Positions 1 to 7,941 of a stretch of 64,000 nt of DNA are shown one piece after another; within the stretch, counting starts at the first letter, position 1, and each line of letters starts with the position of its first letter. Both the position numbers and the translations under genes were made by a program. The DNA is taken from positions 1 to 64,000 of the forward strand of contig NZ_ABCT01000001.1 in NCBI RefSeq assembly GCF_000170915.1, given 5' to 3'. This DNA comes from Limnobacter sp. MED105. Its GTDB lineage: Bacteria; Pseudomonadota; Gammaproteobacteria; Burkholderiales; Burkholderiaceae_B. The notes below the pieces were generated by a model. It was not told the DNA's origin. It searched no databases and saw nothing but the letters and a program-made list of their open reading frames with translations.

Positions 1-11
1 GAACGTCTCAC
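1..11 (-). CDS. Start of probable metal sensor histidine kinase (cut by window edge)
   Basis: Only the first codons are visible. A GTG at 11-9 on the minus strand overlaps the TGA stop of the response regulator (a GTGA junction). OmpR-type metal response regulators are normally followed by their sensor kinase, so this is probably the kinase start. The identity is inferred from context, because no kinase sequence lies inside the window. Confidence 0.35.
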
Positions 12-736
12 GATGAATAGTCCCCTGCGGTCTGCTCATTGGTCTGCTCAACGGCGCGTTGCTCCAGCACATAGCCCATGCCACGCACCGTGTGCAACAA
101 AGGCTGGTCAAAAGGTTCGTCCATCTTGCTGCGCAAGCGGCGTACCGCCACATCCACCACATTGGTTTCGCTGTCAAAGTGCATGTCCCACACCAATTCA
201 GCCAATTCAGTGCGGGAAAGCACCTCGCCTTTGCGGCGCAGCAGCAACCACAACAGGCTGAACTCTTTCGCGGTCAGGCGCAGGTCTTGCCCGGCACGCT
301 TGGCCTGACGTTTTACAGCATCCAGTTCAAGGTCTGCCAGGCTTAAGTGGCTGCTGTCAGCGGTGGCGCTCGGTTGACCTTGCGCACGGCGCGCCAGTGC
401 ATGCACACGGGCCACCAACTCGGAGAATGCAAAAGGCTTGGTGAGGTAATCGTCGGCACCCGCCTGCAAGCCCTTGACGCGGTCTTCAACCATGGAGCGT
501 GCCGTCAGCATCAGTACAGGGATGTTCATGGTTTGGCGCAAGGCAGCCAGCACGCCCAAGCCATCCAGATCGGGCAGCATGCCATCCAGAATAATGAGTT
601 CGTAATGGCCCTCGGTGGCCAGGTGCAAACCATCAATGCCATTGTGGGCAACATCCACCACAAAGCCTTCCGAGCTCAGCCCTTTCTGAAGGTAGCTGGC
701 CAGTTTTTTTTCGTCTTCAATCACCAGAATTTTCAT
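8..736 (-). CDS. OmpR/CusR-type heavy-metal response regulator
   Basis: Two-component DNA-binding regulator of 242 residues. The receiver domain is residues 1-115, with acidic residues E7/D8, the phospho-acceptor D51 (in LIILDGMLPD) and the lysine of the LTKPF motif. A C-terminal winged helix (about 130-225) carries TNVVDVAVRRLRSKMD. Its N-terminus, with FVVDVAHNGIDGLHLA, closely matches the CusR/CopR/IrlR group that switches on metal efflux genes. It probably forms an operon with a kinase beyond the window edge. A perfect palindrome lies 67 bp upstream of its start. The nearby efflux operon (3-9.6 kb) is the obvious target, which is inference. Which metal is sensed cannot be read from the sequence. 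Confidence 0.93.
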   Translation of the reverse strand: MKILVIEDEKKLASYLQKGLSSEGFVVDVAHNGIDGLHLATEGHYELIILDGMLPDLDGLGVLAALRQTMNIPVLMLTARSMVEDRVKGLQAGADDYLTKPFAFSELVARVHALARRAQGQPSATADSSHLSLADLELDAVKRQAKRAGQDLRLTAKEFSLLWLLLRRKGEVLSRTELAELVWDMHFDSETNVVDVAVRRLRSKMDEPFDQPLLHTVRGMGYVLEQRAVEQTNEQTAGDYSS

Positions 737-802
737 CGAAACTGCACCGCTGTAGCCGAGTCAACACAACCCGCAGTATAGAAGCAGGGCCCATATTTTT
801 AA

Positions 803-818
803 ATTACAAATTTGTAAT
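803..818. promoter_or_regulatory. Perfect 16-bp palindrome, candidate CusR/CopR-type operator
   Basis: The sequence ATTACAAATTTGTAAT is a perfect inverted repeat in the divergent space between the response regulator (start 736) and the DUF4148 gene (start 924). Copper-type OmpR regulators bind TTACA/TGACA-type inverted repeats, so this is a good candidate for autoregulation and for control of the DUF4148 gene. Binding is inferred. Confidence 0.6.
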
Positions 819-923
819 GTGCCTGTGGGCGCTTGGTAATTCGACCCTGCGTAAAGTACGACTCATGCCAACGCAATACTGCAACGGCAAAATTTGATGA
901 AGTACCTCACAAGGAGATTTACC

Positions 924-1235
924 ATGAACGCACGTCAATTGATCGCTACTTCCGTATTGGCCATTTCAGCATCTGTACCAGCCGTGGTCATGGCCAACCC
1001 CTCAACACAGCAAGGCGACGGTACCAGCCACGTGGTTGCAGTTGAAAGCCAGCGTAACCAGGCTTCTCGCCAGGCCGTGTTGAATGAATACCAGAAAGCA
1101 GTGCAAACCGGCGAATTCAGCCCAGTTGCAGGCGACCCAAGCGAAACAGCGCAAGCCGCAACTTCTACAGCAACACGCGCTGAAGTGCTGAGCAAGATCA
1201 ACGGTGTAGACCTCACCGAAGGTGATGCCAGCTAA
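924..1235 (+). CDS. DUF4148-type exported small protein
   Basis: Small secreted protein of 103 residues with a signal peptide (about 1-24, ending VVMA). The mature part is low in complexity and rich in Ala, Gln and Thr. It shows the pattern of Burkholderiales DUF4148 proteins: a tyrosine-containing helix followed by GEFSPVAGD and a C-terminal segment starting TRAEVLSKI. The ATG at 924 is chosen over the one at 894 because AAGGAG sits at 911-916 and the signal peptide begins there. Function is unknown. It is divergent from a metal response regulator, and such pairs recur in this lineage, so stress-dependent expression is plausible. A strong terminator follows. Confidence 0.8.
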   Translation: MNARQLIATSVLAISASVPAVVMANPSTQQGDGTSHVVAVESQRNQASRQAVLNEYQKAVQTGEFSPVAGDPSETAQAATSTATRAEVLSKINGVDLTEGDAS

Positions 1236-1270
1236 TTGTTAAAAACCGGGTAGTTTTCCGGTTTTCAAAG

Positions 1271-1306
1271 GGCGCCTGTGATTCCCCGCACAGGCGCCTT
1301 TTGTTT
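1271..1306 (+). terminator. Rho-independent terminator after the DUF4148 gene
   Basis: A perfect 10-bp stem (GGCGCCTGTG / CACAGGCGCC) with an 8-nt loop is followed by TTTTGTTTT. A weaker stem, AAAACCGG / CCGGTTTT, precedes it at about 1242-1265. Confidence 0.9.
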
Positions 1307-1345
1307 TAAGATGAAGTTCATCTTTGCTTCAAAGCAGTGCCTCCC

Positions 1346-2671
1346 ATGTCGTCCAGCCAGAAACCTCCCAAGAACAACAACGAATCTGCAGTGCCTTCGG
1401 GGCGCTTTGCGCGACTAAGCCGTTTCGGCGCGCTGGCCACCACAGTGGCAGGTTCGGTCGTGAAGAATGGCACCAAACAATTGGCACAGGGCAAACGACC
1501 CAAACTAAGCAGCTTGTTGCTAACCCCAAAAAACGCCCTGCGTGTGGCCGATCAACTGGCCCAGCTGCGCGGTGCTGCGATGAAACTGGGTCAATTGGTG
1601 TCGATGGACGCAGGCGACATGTTGCCACCGCAACTGGCCGAAATTATGGCCAAGCTGCGCCAAGACGCCAAACACATGCCGCGTAAACAACTGCTGGCTG
1701 TGCTTGAGAAAGAGTGGGGCGAGAATTGGGATGAACGCGTGCGTGAATTCAACCTGACCCCAATTGCCGCCGCATCAATTGGGCAAGTGCATGAGGCCAT
1801 TTCACTCGATGGTGAAAAACTCGCCATCAAAATTCAATACCCCGGTGTTCGCGACAGCATCGACAGCGACATTGACAATGTGGCCACTATTTTGCGCTTC
1901 ACAGGCTTGGTGCCCAAAACTTTTGATTTGGCTGCATTGCTGGCAGAAGCCAAAAAGCAACTGCATGAGGAGGCGGACTACCTGCGAGAAGCTGAGTACA
2001 TCGCGAAGTACACCGAAGCATTGGGCGAAGACGAACGGTTCGAAATTCCCACGGTAAATACCGACCTGACCACACACGGTATTTTGGCCATGCGCTATGT
2101 GGAAGGCGTGCCGATTGAACAAATGGTCCACGCCACCCAACCAGTTCGGGACAAAATTGCCACCACCATGTTCCAGTTGTTGTTCAAGGAATTGCTGGGC
2201 ATGCGCCTGATGCAAACCGACCCCAACTTTGCGAACTACCGCTACAACCCCAAAACAGGCCGAGTGGTGTTGCTTGATTTTGGCGCCACCCGTAGTTTTG
2301 ATGAAGAATTGGTGAACGGATACATCGATGTCATGAAGGCGGCGCAAGCGGGAAGCCGCGAGTTAATGCAAAAAGCGGGCATGCGCATTGGTTACTTCGA
2401 TTCCACCACAAAACCTTACCACCGCGACCTGGTACTGGACCTCATGGAACTGGCCTGCGAGCCCTATTGCACCGAGGGTTGTTTCGATTTTGGCAACACC
2501 GACCTGGCTGCGCGAATTCGCGACAAAGGCTTTGAGCTGGGCGAAGACCGAAAATTCTGGCATGCCCCGCCCATTGACTGCCTGTTCATACACCGCAAAC
2601 TGGGTGGTCTGTTCTTGCTGGTCACCCGCTTGAAGGCGCGGGTGGATGTTTCAAAAACCGCTGAGTTTTAG
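1346..2671 (+). CDS. ABC1/COQ8-like atypical kinase (UbiB superfamily)
   Basis: Protein kinase-like ATPase of the ABC1/ADCK/UbiB superfamily, linked in other organisms to ubiquinone biosynthesis. Diagnostic elements in order are the KxGQ motif (MKLGQLVSMD), the alanine-rich loop AAASIGQ replacing the usual glycine-rich loop, the lysine in AIKIQYPGV, the catalytic-loop equivalent QTDPNFANY, and the metal-binding DFG in LLDFGATR. About 441 residues with no C-terminal transmembrane pair, so closer to mitochondrial COQ8/ADCK3 than to E. coli UbiB. ATG 1346 is preferred to GTG 1337; neither has a clear ribosome site. It is alone between a terminator and the convergent efflux operon. Substrate unknown. 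Confidence 0.88.
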   Translation: MSSSQKPPKNNNESAVPSGRFARLSRFGALATTVAGSVVKNGTKQLAQGKRPKLSSLLLTPKNALRVADQLAQLRGAAMKLGQLVSMDAGDMLPPQLAEIMAKLRQDAKHMPRKQLLAVLEKEWGENWDERVREFNLTPIAAASIGQVHEAISLDGEKLAIKIQYPGVRDSIDSDIDNVATILRFTGLVPKTFDLAALLAEAKKQLHEEADYLREAEYIAKYTEALGEDERFEIPTVNTDLTTHGILAMRYVEGVPIEQMVHATQPVRDKIATTMFQLLFKELLGMRLMQTDPNFANYRYNPKTGRVVLLDFGATRSFDEELVNGYIDVMKAAQAGSRELMQKAGMRIGYFDSTTKPYHRDLVLDLMELACEPYCTEGCFDFGNTDLAARIRDKGFELGEDRKFWHAPPIDCLFIHRKLGGLFLLVTRLKARVDVSKTAEF

Positions 2672-2697
2672 ACTCTGGGCTGAAGCATGATCCAAAC

Positions 2698-3093
2698 TCA
2701 GTTTGTTTTAAATCGGACTGTGGCTTTTTTCTTGTTGGCGAATTCCACTGTAGCTACTGCGGTGTAGCCAGATCCCTTCAAATCCACACCCTCACCCGAC
2801 AAAAGCGCCCCCTGGCCCGCCAGTGTTCTTTCCATTTTTTGGCCCGCCACTAAAAATACCAATTTGCCTTTGGCCTGAGTCAAATCAACCGGCTTGCCGT
2901 GATCACGCACATACAGTTCAGTGGCCTGCGGATTCAACACCAACTCAAACTCCATGTGGCTGCTTTCCACAACCACTCCACCGTGCCTGGGGTCAAGGTC
3001 ATGCGGAACGCCTTCTTTTGCGTGTGCAACACCTGCGCCCAAAGCAAGGCTGAACATCACCGTCGACACCAACAATTTGGCTGATTTCATCAT
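2698..3093 (-). CDS. Small periplasmic protein of the metal efflux operon
   Basis: Protein of 131 residues with a signal peptide (cleavage after GVAHA). The mature N-terminus is rich in potential metal ligands (HDLDPRHGG, SSHMEF); the rest looks like a small beta-sandwich. It is the last gene of the minus-strand efflux operon, 26 bp after the RND pump, with AGGAG just upstream of two adjacent ATGs (3093 or 3090). No named family was recognised. A periplasmic metal-binding or metal-delivery role is inferred from position and composition. Confidence 0.75.
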   Translation of the reverse strand: MMKSAKLLVSTVMFSLALGAGVAHAKEGVPHDLDPRHGGVVVESSHMEFELVLNPQATELYVRDHGKPVDLTQAKGKLVFLVAGQKMERTLAGQGALLSGEGVDLKGSGYTAVATVEFANKKKATVRFKTN

Positions 3094-3119
3094 TGTTCTC
3101 CTTCAGTCAATTTCAAATA

Positions 3120-6100
3120 CTAGAAAGCTTGTGCATCGGCCTGTTCCATCAATTTCTCGGCGTCTTTACGCCCAAAAACCCAAAACAATGCTGGGGTTAA
3201 AAAGGTGTCTAGCAAAGTGGAACTGATCAAGCCACTAAAAATAACCACCGCCACCGGGTGCAAAATTTCGGTGCCCGGGCGCTCTGCCTCAAACAGCAAA
3301 GGCGCCAGGGCAAAGGCAGTGACCAGTGCGGTCATCAACACAGGGCTGAGCCGTTCAAGCGAGCCGCGAAGAATCATGGACTGGGTGAACTGTTCGTGTT
3401 CAAACCGCATCAGGTTGATGTAGTGGCTCACCTTCAAAATGCCATTGCGAACTGAAATACCTGCAAGCGTAATGAAACCGATCAACGCCGCCACCGACAA
3501 AGGCTGTCCGGATAACCACAAACCAAGAACCGCGCCCACCATGGCCAAAGGAATATTGCCCATGATGATGGCCGACAGGCGAACCGATTGATAACGGCTG
3601 TAAAGCACCGCAAACATCAGCACCAGTGAAATGATCGATAGAAAACCCACCAAGCGTGTGGCTTCTTCTTGTGCCTCGAACTGGCCGCCCAAGGTAATGA
3701 AATAGCCGTCTGGCAAATTAAAGGCAGTGACTGTAGCCCGAATATCCTCAACCACCTCAGAAAGAGCCCTGCCTTGTGCATTGGCGGAAATCACGATCCG
3801 ACGTTTCCCGTCGTCCCGGCTGATCTGGTTGGGACCGTCGCTGTCTTCAATCTCTGCCAACACGGACAAAGGTACAGCGCCTTGCGGGGTGGCAATCAGC
3901 AAGGTTTTCAATTGCTCAAGACTGCGGTCTTTCTCTGCCAGCTTCAGCACCAGGGCAAAGCGCCGGTTGCCCTCGACCACCTGGGTAATTTTTTCACCCT
4001 CCACCAAGGCCTGCAGAGTGTGCAAAATTTCAGAAGTGGACACGCCATATTGCGAGGCCACGTCATAATTCACACGTACTTTGATTTCTGGTGCAAGCAC
4101 CTGTTTTTCTACCTCAAGGTCGACCAATCCATCAATTTTCGATAGTTGTGCACGCAGGGTTTCAGCAGTACCACGCAAAGTATCCAGGTCTTCGCCAAAC
4201 ACCTTGATTGCGATTTGCGAACGCACCCCAGACAACATGTGATCAATGCGATGTGAAATGGGCTGCCCCACCGCAATCGCGGCTGGCAAGTTCTTGAGTC
4301 GTTCGCGGATGTCCGCCTGCAACTCGCCCATGGGGCGAGTCATCTCGCTGGCGGGAATCAAACCAAGGTCAAGTTCTGACACATGCACACCCTCTGCATG
4401 CTCATCCAGTTCAGCACGTCCGCTTCGTCGGCCCACATGAGTAATCTCCGGAATATCCTGCAGAAGTAACTCGGCCTGCGTGGCCAACTTCGAGGTTTCT
4501 TCCAGGGTTACGCCAGGGTTCAGGCGCATGCCGATCAGCAAGGTGCCCTCGTTGAAGGGTGGAAGAAAAGTTTTTGCGAAAAAGGGTACAGATGCGCCTG
4601 CAAGCAACACCGCAATCAGCCCTGCAAACATCGCGGTTTTGGGTTTGTTCAGCACCGTGGCAAGGCTGACCTGGTAGCGCGCCTTTAGCCACTTCAGAAT
4701 TCGGGTGTCGCCGTGGTCCAGATTCTTGATGCCTGGCAACAGGTAATACGACAGCACGGGCGTGACCGTAACAGACACCACCAAAGACGCCAGCGTGGAC
4801 ACAATAAACGCAATGCCCAAAGGCACAAACAACTTGCCTTCGATGCCGGGCAATGCAAACAATGGAATGAACACCAGCACAATAATGACCGTGGCGTACA
4901 CAATGCCGGTTCGTACTTCCAGAGATGCTTTGCGTACAAGGCCCACCAGGTCGAAAGCAACACCAGGGTGTTTGGCCCTTTGCTCCTTCAAACGGCGAAG
5001 AATGTTTTCGACATCCACCACAGCGTCGTCGACCAAACCACCAATGGCAATGGCCAAACCGCCAAGCGTCATGGTGTTGATGGAAAGTCCAAAATATTCG
5101 AACACCAGTGCCGTGATAAAAATGGAAACCGGAATGGCCACCAGTGCGATTACCGTAGGTCGAACCGTGCCCAGAAAGAAGAATAGAACTGCGGCTACAA
5201 ACACCGACGCACCAATCAATTTGCCTTGCAAGGTCGAAATGGACGACTCAATAAAACTGGCCTGACGAAAGGTAACACGTGGTTTTTCTATGCCCTGGGG
5301 CAAGCTGCCTGTCATTGCTTCCATGGCACTTTCAATGCGCTGGGTCAGTGCAATAGTGTCCGCACTGGGCTGCTTCTGAATTCCAAGAATGACAGCGGGT
5401 TTGCCTTCATAACCAGCATCGCCCCGCTTAACCGCTGCAGCAAAATTCACTTCAGCCACCTGCCGCAGCAGCACCGGGGTTTGCTTACTCGAGCCCACGA
5501 CAATGTTGCGTAAATCGTCCAGTGAAGTGGTTCGCCCCAAATGACGAATCAAATACTCGCGACCATTGAGGGACAAAAATCCACCTGAAGTGTTGGATGC
5601 AAAACCACTCAAAGCCTGCTGAAGGTTTTCGATGGTAATACCCAGATCGACCATGCGCTGCAAGTTGGGCTGTACCTGAAACTGGCGCACTTCACCACCA
5701 ATCGGAATGACTTGCGCCACACCCTGAATGGACAACAAGCGAGGGCGAAGCACCCAATCTGCATATTCGCGCACTTCCATCGGTGTGGTTTTACCCAGAT
5801 CAATCGGAATGGCGATTTGCATGATTTCGCCCATGATTGAGCTGACTGGCCCCATGGTCGGTGCCACACCAGCGGGAATCGACTCCTCCATGCTCGAGAG
5901 CCGTTCCGACACCATTTGACGTGCCCGATAAATCTCAGTGTCCCAATTGAAAGTGACATAGATGAAAGACAGGCCCGCACTGGACACTGACCGTATTACC
6001 TCTACACCCGGCAAACCATTCAATGCAGTTTCCAGCGGAAAGGTAATCAGTTGCTCCACTTCTTCCGAGGCCATGCCACCCGCCTCGGTGATGACCGTGA

Positions 6101-6239
6101 CCGTGGGCTTGTTCAAATCCGGAAAAACATCCACCGGGGTTTGGCTTAAGGTGAATGCACCGTACAGGGTCAGGATAAATGCACCCAGCAACACCAGCAG
6201 CCGGTTTTTCAGACTGCTGTCCAGCAACATTTGAAACAT
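3120..6239 (-). CDS. Heavy-metal efflux RND pump (CzcA/CusA family)
   Basis: Inner-membrane proton-driven antiporter of 1039 residues, the usual length. The N-terminus (VDVFPDLNKPTVTV, then EVEQLITFPLE) is typical of HME-RND pumps. It has two large periplasmic loops and twelve membrane spans. Transmembrane segment 4 reads AIGGLVDDAVVDVENI, with two adjacent aspartates. This is neither the classic CzcA pattern (DFGxxxDGA) nor the CusA pattern, so the cation cannot be assigned. GGGAG overlies the adaptor stop, giving tight coupling to the adaptor gene 12 bp upstream. It should assemble with the adaptor (6252-7364) and the outer membrane protein (7938-9185). Confidence 0.95.
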   Translation of the reverse strand: MFQMLLDSSLKNRLLVLLGAFILTLYGAFTLSQTPVDVFPDLNKPTVTVITEAGGMASEEVEQLITFPLETALNGLPGVEVIRSVSSAGLSFIYVTFNWDTEIYRARQMVSERLSSMEESIPAGVAPTMGPVSSIMGEIMQIAIPIDLGKTTPMEVREYADWVLRPRLLSIQGVAQVIPIGGEVRQFQVQPNLQRMVDLGITIENLQQALSGFASNTSGGFLSLNGREYLIRHLGRTTSLDDLRNIVVGSSKQTPVLLRQVAEVNFAAAVKRGDAGYEGKPAVILGIQKQPSADTIALTQRIESAMEAMTGSLPQGIEKPRVTFRQASFIESSISTLQGKLIGASVFVAAVLFFFLGTVRPTVIALVAIPVSIFITALVFEYFGLSINTMTLGGLAIAIGGLVDDAVVDVENILRRLKEQRAKHPGVAFDLVGLVRKASLEVRTGIVYATVIIVLVFIPLFALPGIEGKLFVPLGIAFIVSTLASLVVSVTVTPVLSYYLLPGIKNLDHGDTRILKWLKARYQVSLATVLNKPKTAMFAGLIAVLLAGASVPFFAKTFLPPFNEGTLLIGMRLNPGVTLEETSKLATQAELLLQDIPEITHVGRRSGRAELDEHAEGVHVSELDLGLIPASEMTRPMGELQADIRERLKNLPAAIAVGQPISHRIDHMLSGVRSQIAIKVFGEDLDTLRGTAETLRAQLSKIDGLVDLEVEKQVLAPEIKVRVNYDVASQYGVSTSEILHTLQALVEGEKITQVVEGNRRFALVLKLAEKDRSLEQLKTLLIATPQGAVPLSVLAEIEDSDGPNQISRDDGKRRIVISANAQGRALSEVVEDIRATVTAFNLPDGYFITLGGQFEAQEEATRLVGFLSIISLVLMFAVLYSRYQSVRLSAIIMGNIPLAMVGAVLGLWLSGQPLSVAALIGFITLAGISVRNGILKVSHYINLMRFEHEQFTQSMILRGSLERLSPVLMTALVTAFALAPLLFEAERPGTEILHPVAVVIFSGLISSTLLDTFLTPALFWVFGRKDAEKLMEQADAQAF

Positions 6240-6251
6240 GTCGGCGCTCCC

Positions 6252-7364
6252 TTATCGAACCTGGTTGATCAAGGTTGAACCCTGAACCACCACACGTTCA
6301 TCGCCGGTCAGGCCGCTTCGCACCAACACCTCAACGCCGTTCAGCGGCTCGGCCAACACCACCTTGGGCTCGAACAGTTCCGGTTCTTTCTTGACCCATA
6401 CAATGGTTTGATTGGCCGCGTTTTTAACCACGGCTGCGCTCGGTATGGCAATGCCATTCACCTGGTCAGCCAACTCGCCGTACACTTTCAATAGCTGGCC
6501 GGTGGCAAAGCGAATGTTTTCAACATCGCGCGCCTCAAACACAAGGGACAGCGACTGATTTTTGACGCTGCTGGCTGCGCCCACATAATTCAGCTTCAAA
6601 GTTTGATTGCCTGCCTGAATTGTGGCGGAGGAAAACGCGGGCACTGCGCCGGGCTCAAACCAATTGGCCTGAACACGCACCACGTTTGGATTCACCACTT
6701 CAAACAGCACATCGCCTTCAGAAAAAACCTTGCCAGAAACCGCTGCCGTAGCGGCCAGAATACCTGTGGTGGGCGCACGCAGTTCTTCGCGTGAACTGAT
6801 ACCACTCGACAGGGCAGACACCTGCCCGGTCAAACTGTTGACCTGTGCTTCAGCGGCCTGAATTTCTTTCTTGGGGACAGTTTCAGCCAACTGATTGAGC
6901 CGCACCAAACGTTGCTCGGCCAAGGTCAATTCTGATTTCAGCTGTGCAATTTGCGCTTGCTGGCTGCTGCGTTCAAGCGGCGACTGATGCATGTGCACAT
7001 AACCCAGAAGCTGGTTTTTTTTGACTGGCTCGCCAAGGCGTGGAACACCGGAACTGGCGGGTACAAAATGCCCGCCCAGTATGGTTTGCACCACACCGCC
7101 CGATTGCGGATCCATTGCAACCTGCCCGTTCAACTCAATTACTTTTGCCACAGGTTTTACTTGCACCACCTGGGTGCGCAGGCCAAGCTGGCGCTGTGCG
7201 GGTTTCGGAAGAAATACTTCACCTGTGGCTTGCCGCTTGGGCGCATCGCCCGGGCTTGCAATGGGTGCTTCATCACCATGGTCATGGCCTGGGCCTGCGA
7301 CCAATGGCAACGGGCTCAACAAGCCAAGCGCCAATACCGAGAGTACCAACTGTTTGCTCAACAT
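6252..7364 (-). CDS. Periplasmic adaptor (membrane fusion protein) of the RND efflux system
   Basis: 370 residues: a signal peptide (about 1-23), a histidine-rich N-terminal segment AGPGHDHGDEAP, then the adaptor fold. That fold has a barrel-sandwich half (LLGYVHMHQSPLE), an alpha-hairpin coiled coil (about 125-190), the second lipoyl half (LRAPTTGIL), then beta-barrel and membrane-proximal domains. It links the inner-membrane pump to the outer-membrane channel. The His/Asp segment may bind metal and is almost identical to the start of the neighbouring mature protein at 7366-7941. The ATG is one base past the upstream stop, with AAAGGAG in front. Confidence 0.93.
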   Translation of the reverse strand: MLSKQLVLSVLALGLLSPLPLVAGPGHDHGDEAPIASPGDAPKRQATGEVFLPKPAQRQLGLRTQVVQVKPVAKVIELNGQVAMDPQSGGVVQTILGGHFVPASSGVPRLGEPVKKNQLLGYVHMHQSPLERSSQQAQIAQLKSELTLAEQRLVRLNQLAETVPKKEIQAAEAQVNSLTGQVSALSSGISSREELRAPTTGILAATAAVSGKVFSEGDVLFEVVNPNVVRVQANWFEPGAVPAFSSATIQAGNQTLKLNYVGAASSVKNQSLSLVFEARDVENIRFATGQLLKVYGELADQVNGIAIPSAAVVKNAANQTIVWVKKEPELFEPKVVLAEPLNGVEVLVRSGLTGDERVVVQGSTLINQVR

Positions 7365-7365
7365 G

Positions 7366-7941
7366 TTATTTCTCTCCTTTGGACTTCAAACGCACCACGG
7401 CAAAACCAATCACGGCCAGGACCAGCAAAGCACCTGCGCCATACAGCAAAGTATCGAACTGATGGGAGTGATCATGCTCCTCGTGGCTGTGCTCGCCATG
7501 TTGGTCGAGTAACAGTTCACCCGCGAGAAGATCAATGTTCTCGCCTGCAGACACGGTCATGGCCACAGCCACTGCACCTTCTTCGACCCCCTCGGGCAAC
7601 TGCGCATCAAATTCGCCTTCACTGTGCAATTCAACGGGCACTTGTTGGCCGTTCAGTTCCAGTTCCACCTTGGCGTTTTGCACGGGGGCATTGGTGGCTG
7701 CATGGTCAATGTAAATTTCAAGCATGCGGCCTTTCAAAATGCCGACCGCCTCGAACAGTTCCGATTCCATGACCACGCGGGGCGACGCTTCACCAACTGC
7801 AACCGGTGCTTCATCACCATGGTCATGACCCGGGCCTGCGTAAGCTGTCGTGAAGAGGAGCGAGCCGGCAAGCACTGCGGCTGACAATACATTGGTTAAA
7901 AATTTGCTCTGTTTCATGACGTTGATCTCAATGTTATTCAT
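7366..7941 (-). CDS. Histidine-rich membrane-anchored protein of the efflux operon
   Basis: 191 residues: a signal peptide, a mature N-terminus AGPGHDHGDEAPVA shared with the adaptor next door, a beta-rich periplasmic domain (about 50-140), a second His cluster (HGEHSHEEHDHSHQ), one membrane span near the C-terminus (about 164-183) and a short basic cytoplasmic tail. It is likely a periplasmic metal-binding accessory anchored in the inner membrane. ATG 7941 overlaps the TolC-like gene's stop as ATGA, which supports this start; an internal ATG at 7917 is the alternative. No named family was recognised. Confidence 0.8.
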   Translation of the reverse strand: MNNIEINVMKQSKFLTNVLSAAVLAGSLLFTTAYAGPGHDHGDEAPVAVGEASPRVVMESELFEAVGILKGRMLEIYIDHAATNAPVQNAKVELELNGQQVPVELHSEGEFDAQLPEGVEEGAVAVAMTVSAGENIDLLAGELLLDQHGEHSHEEHDHSHQFDTLLYGAGALLVLAVIGFAVVRLKSKGEK

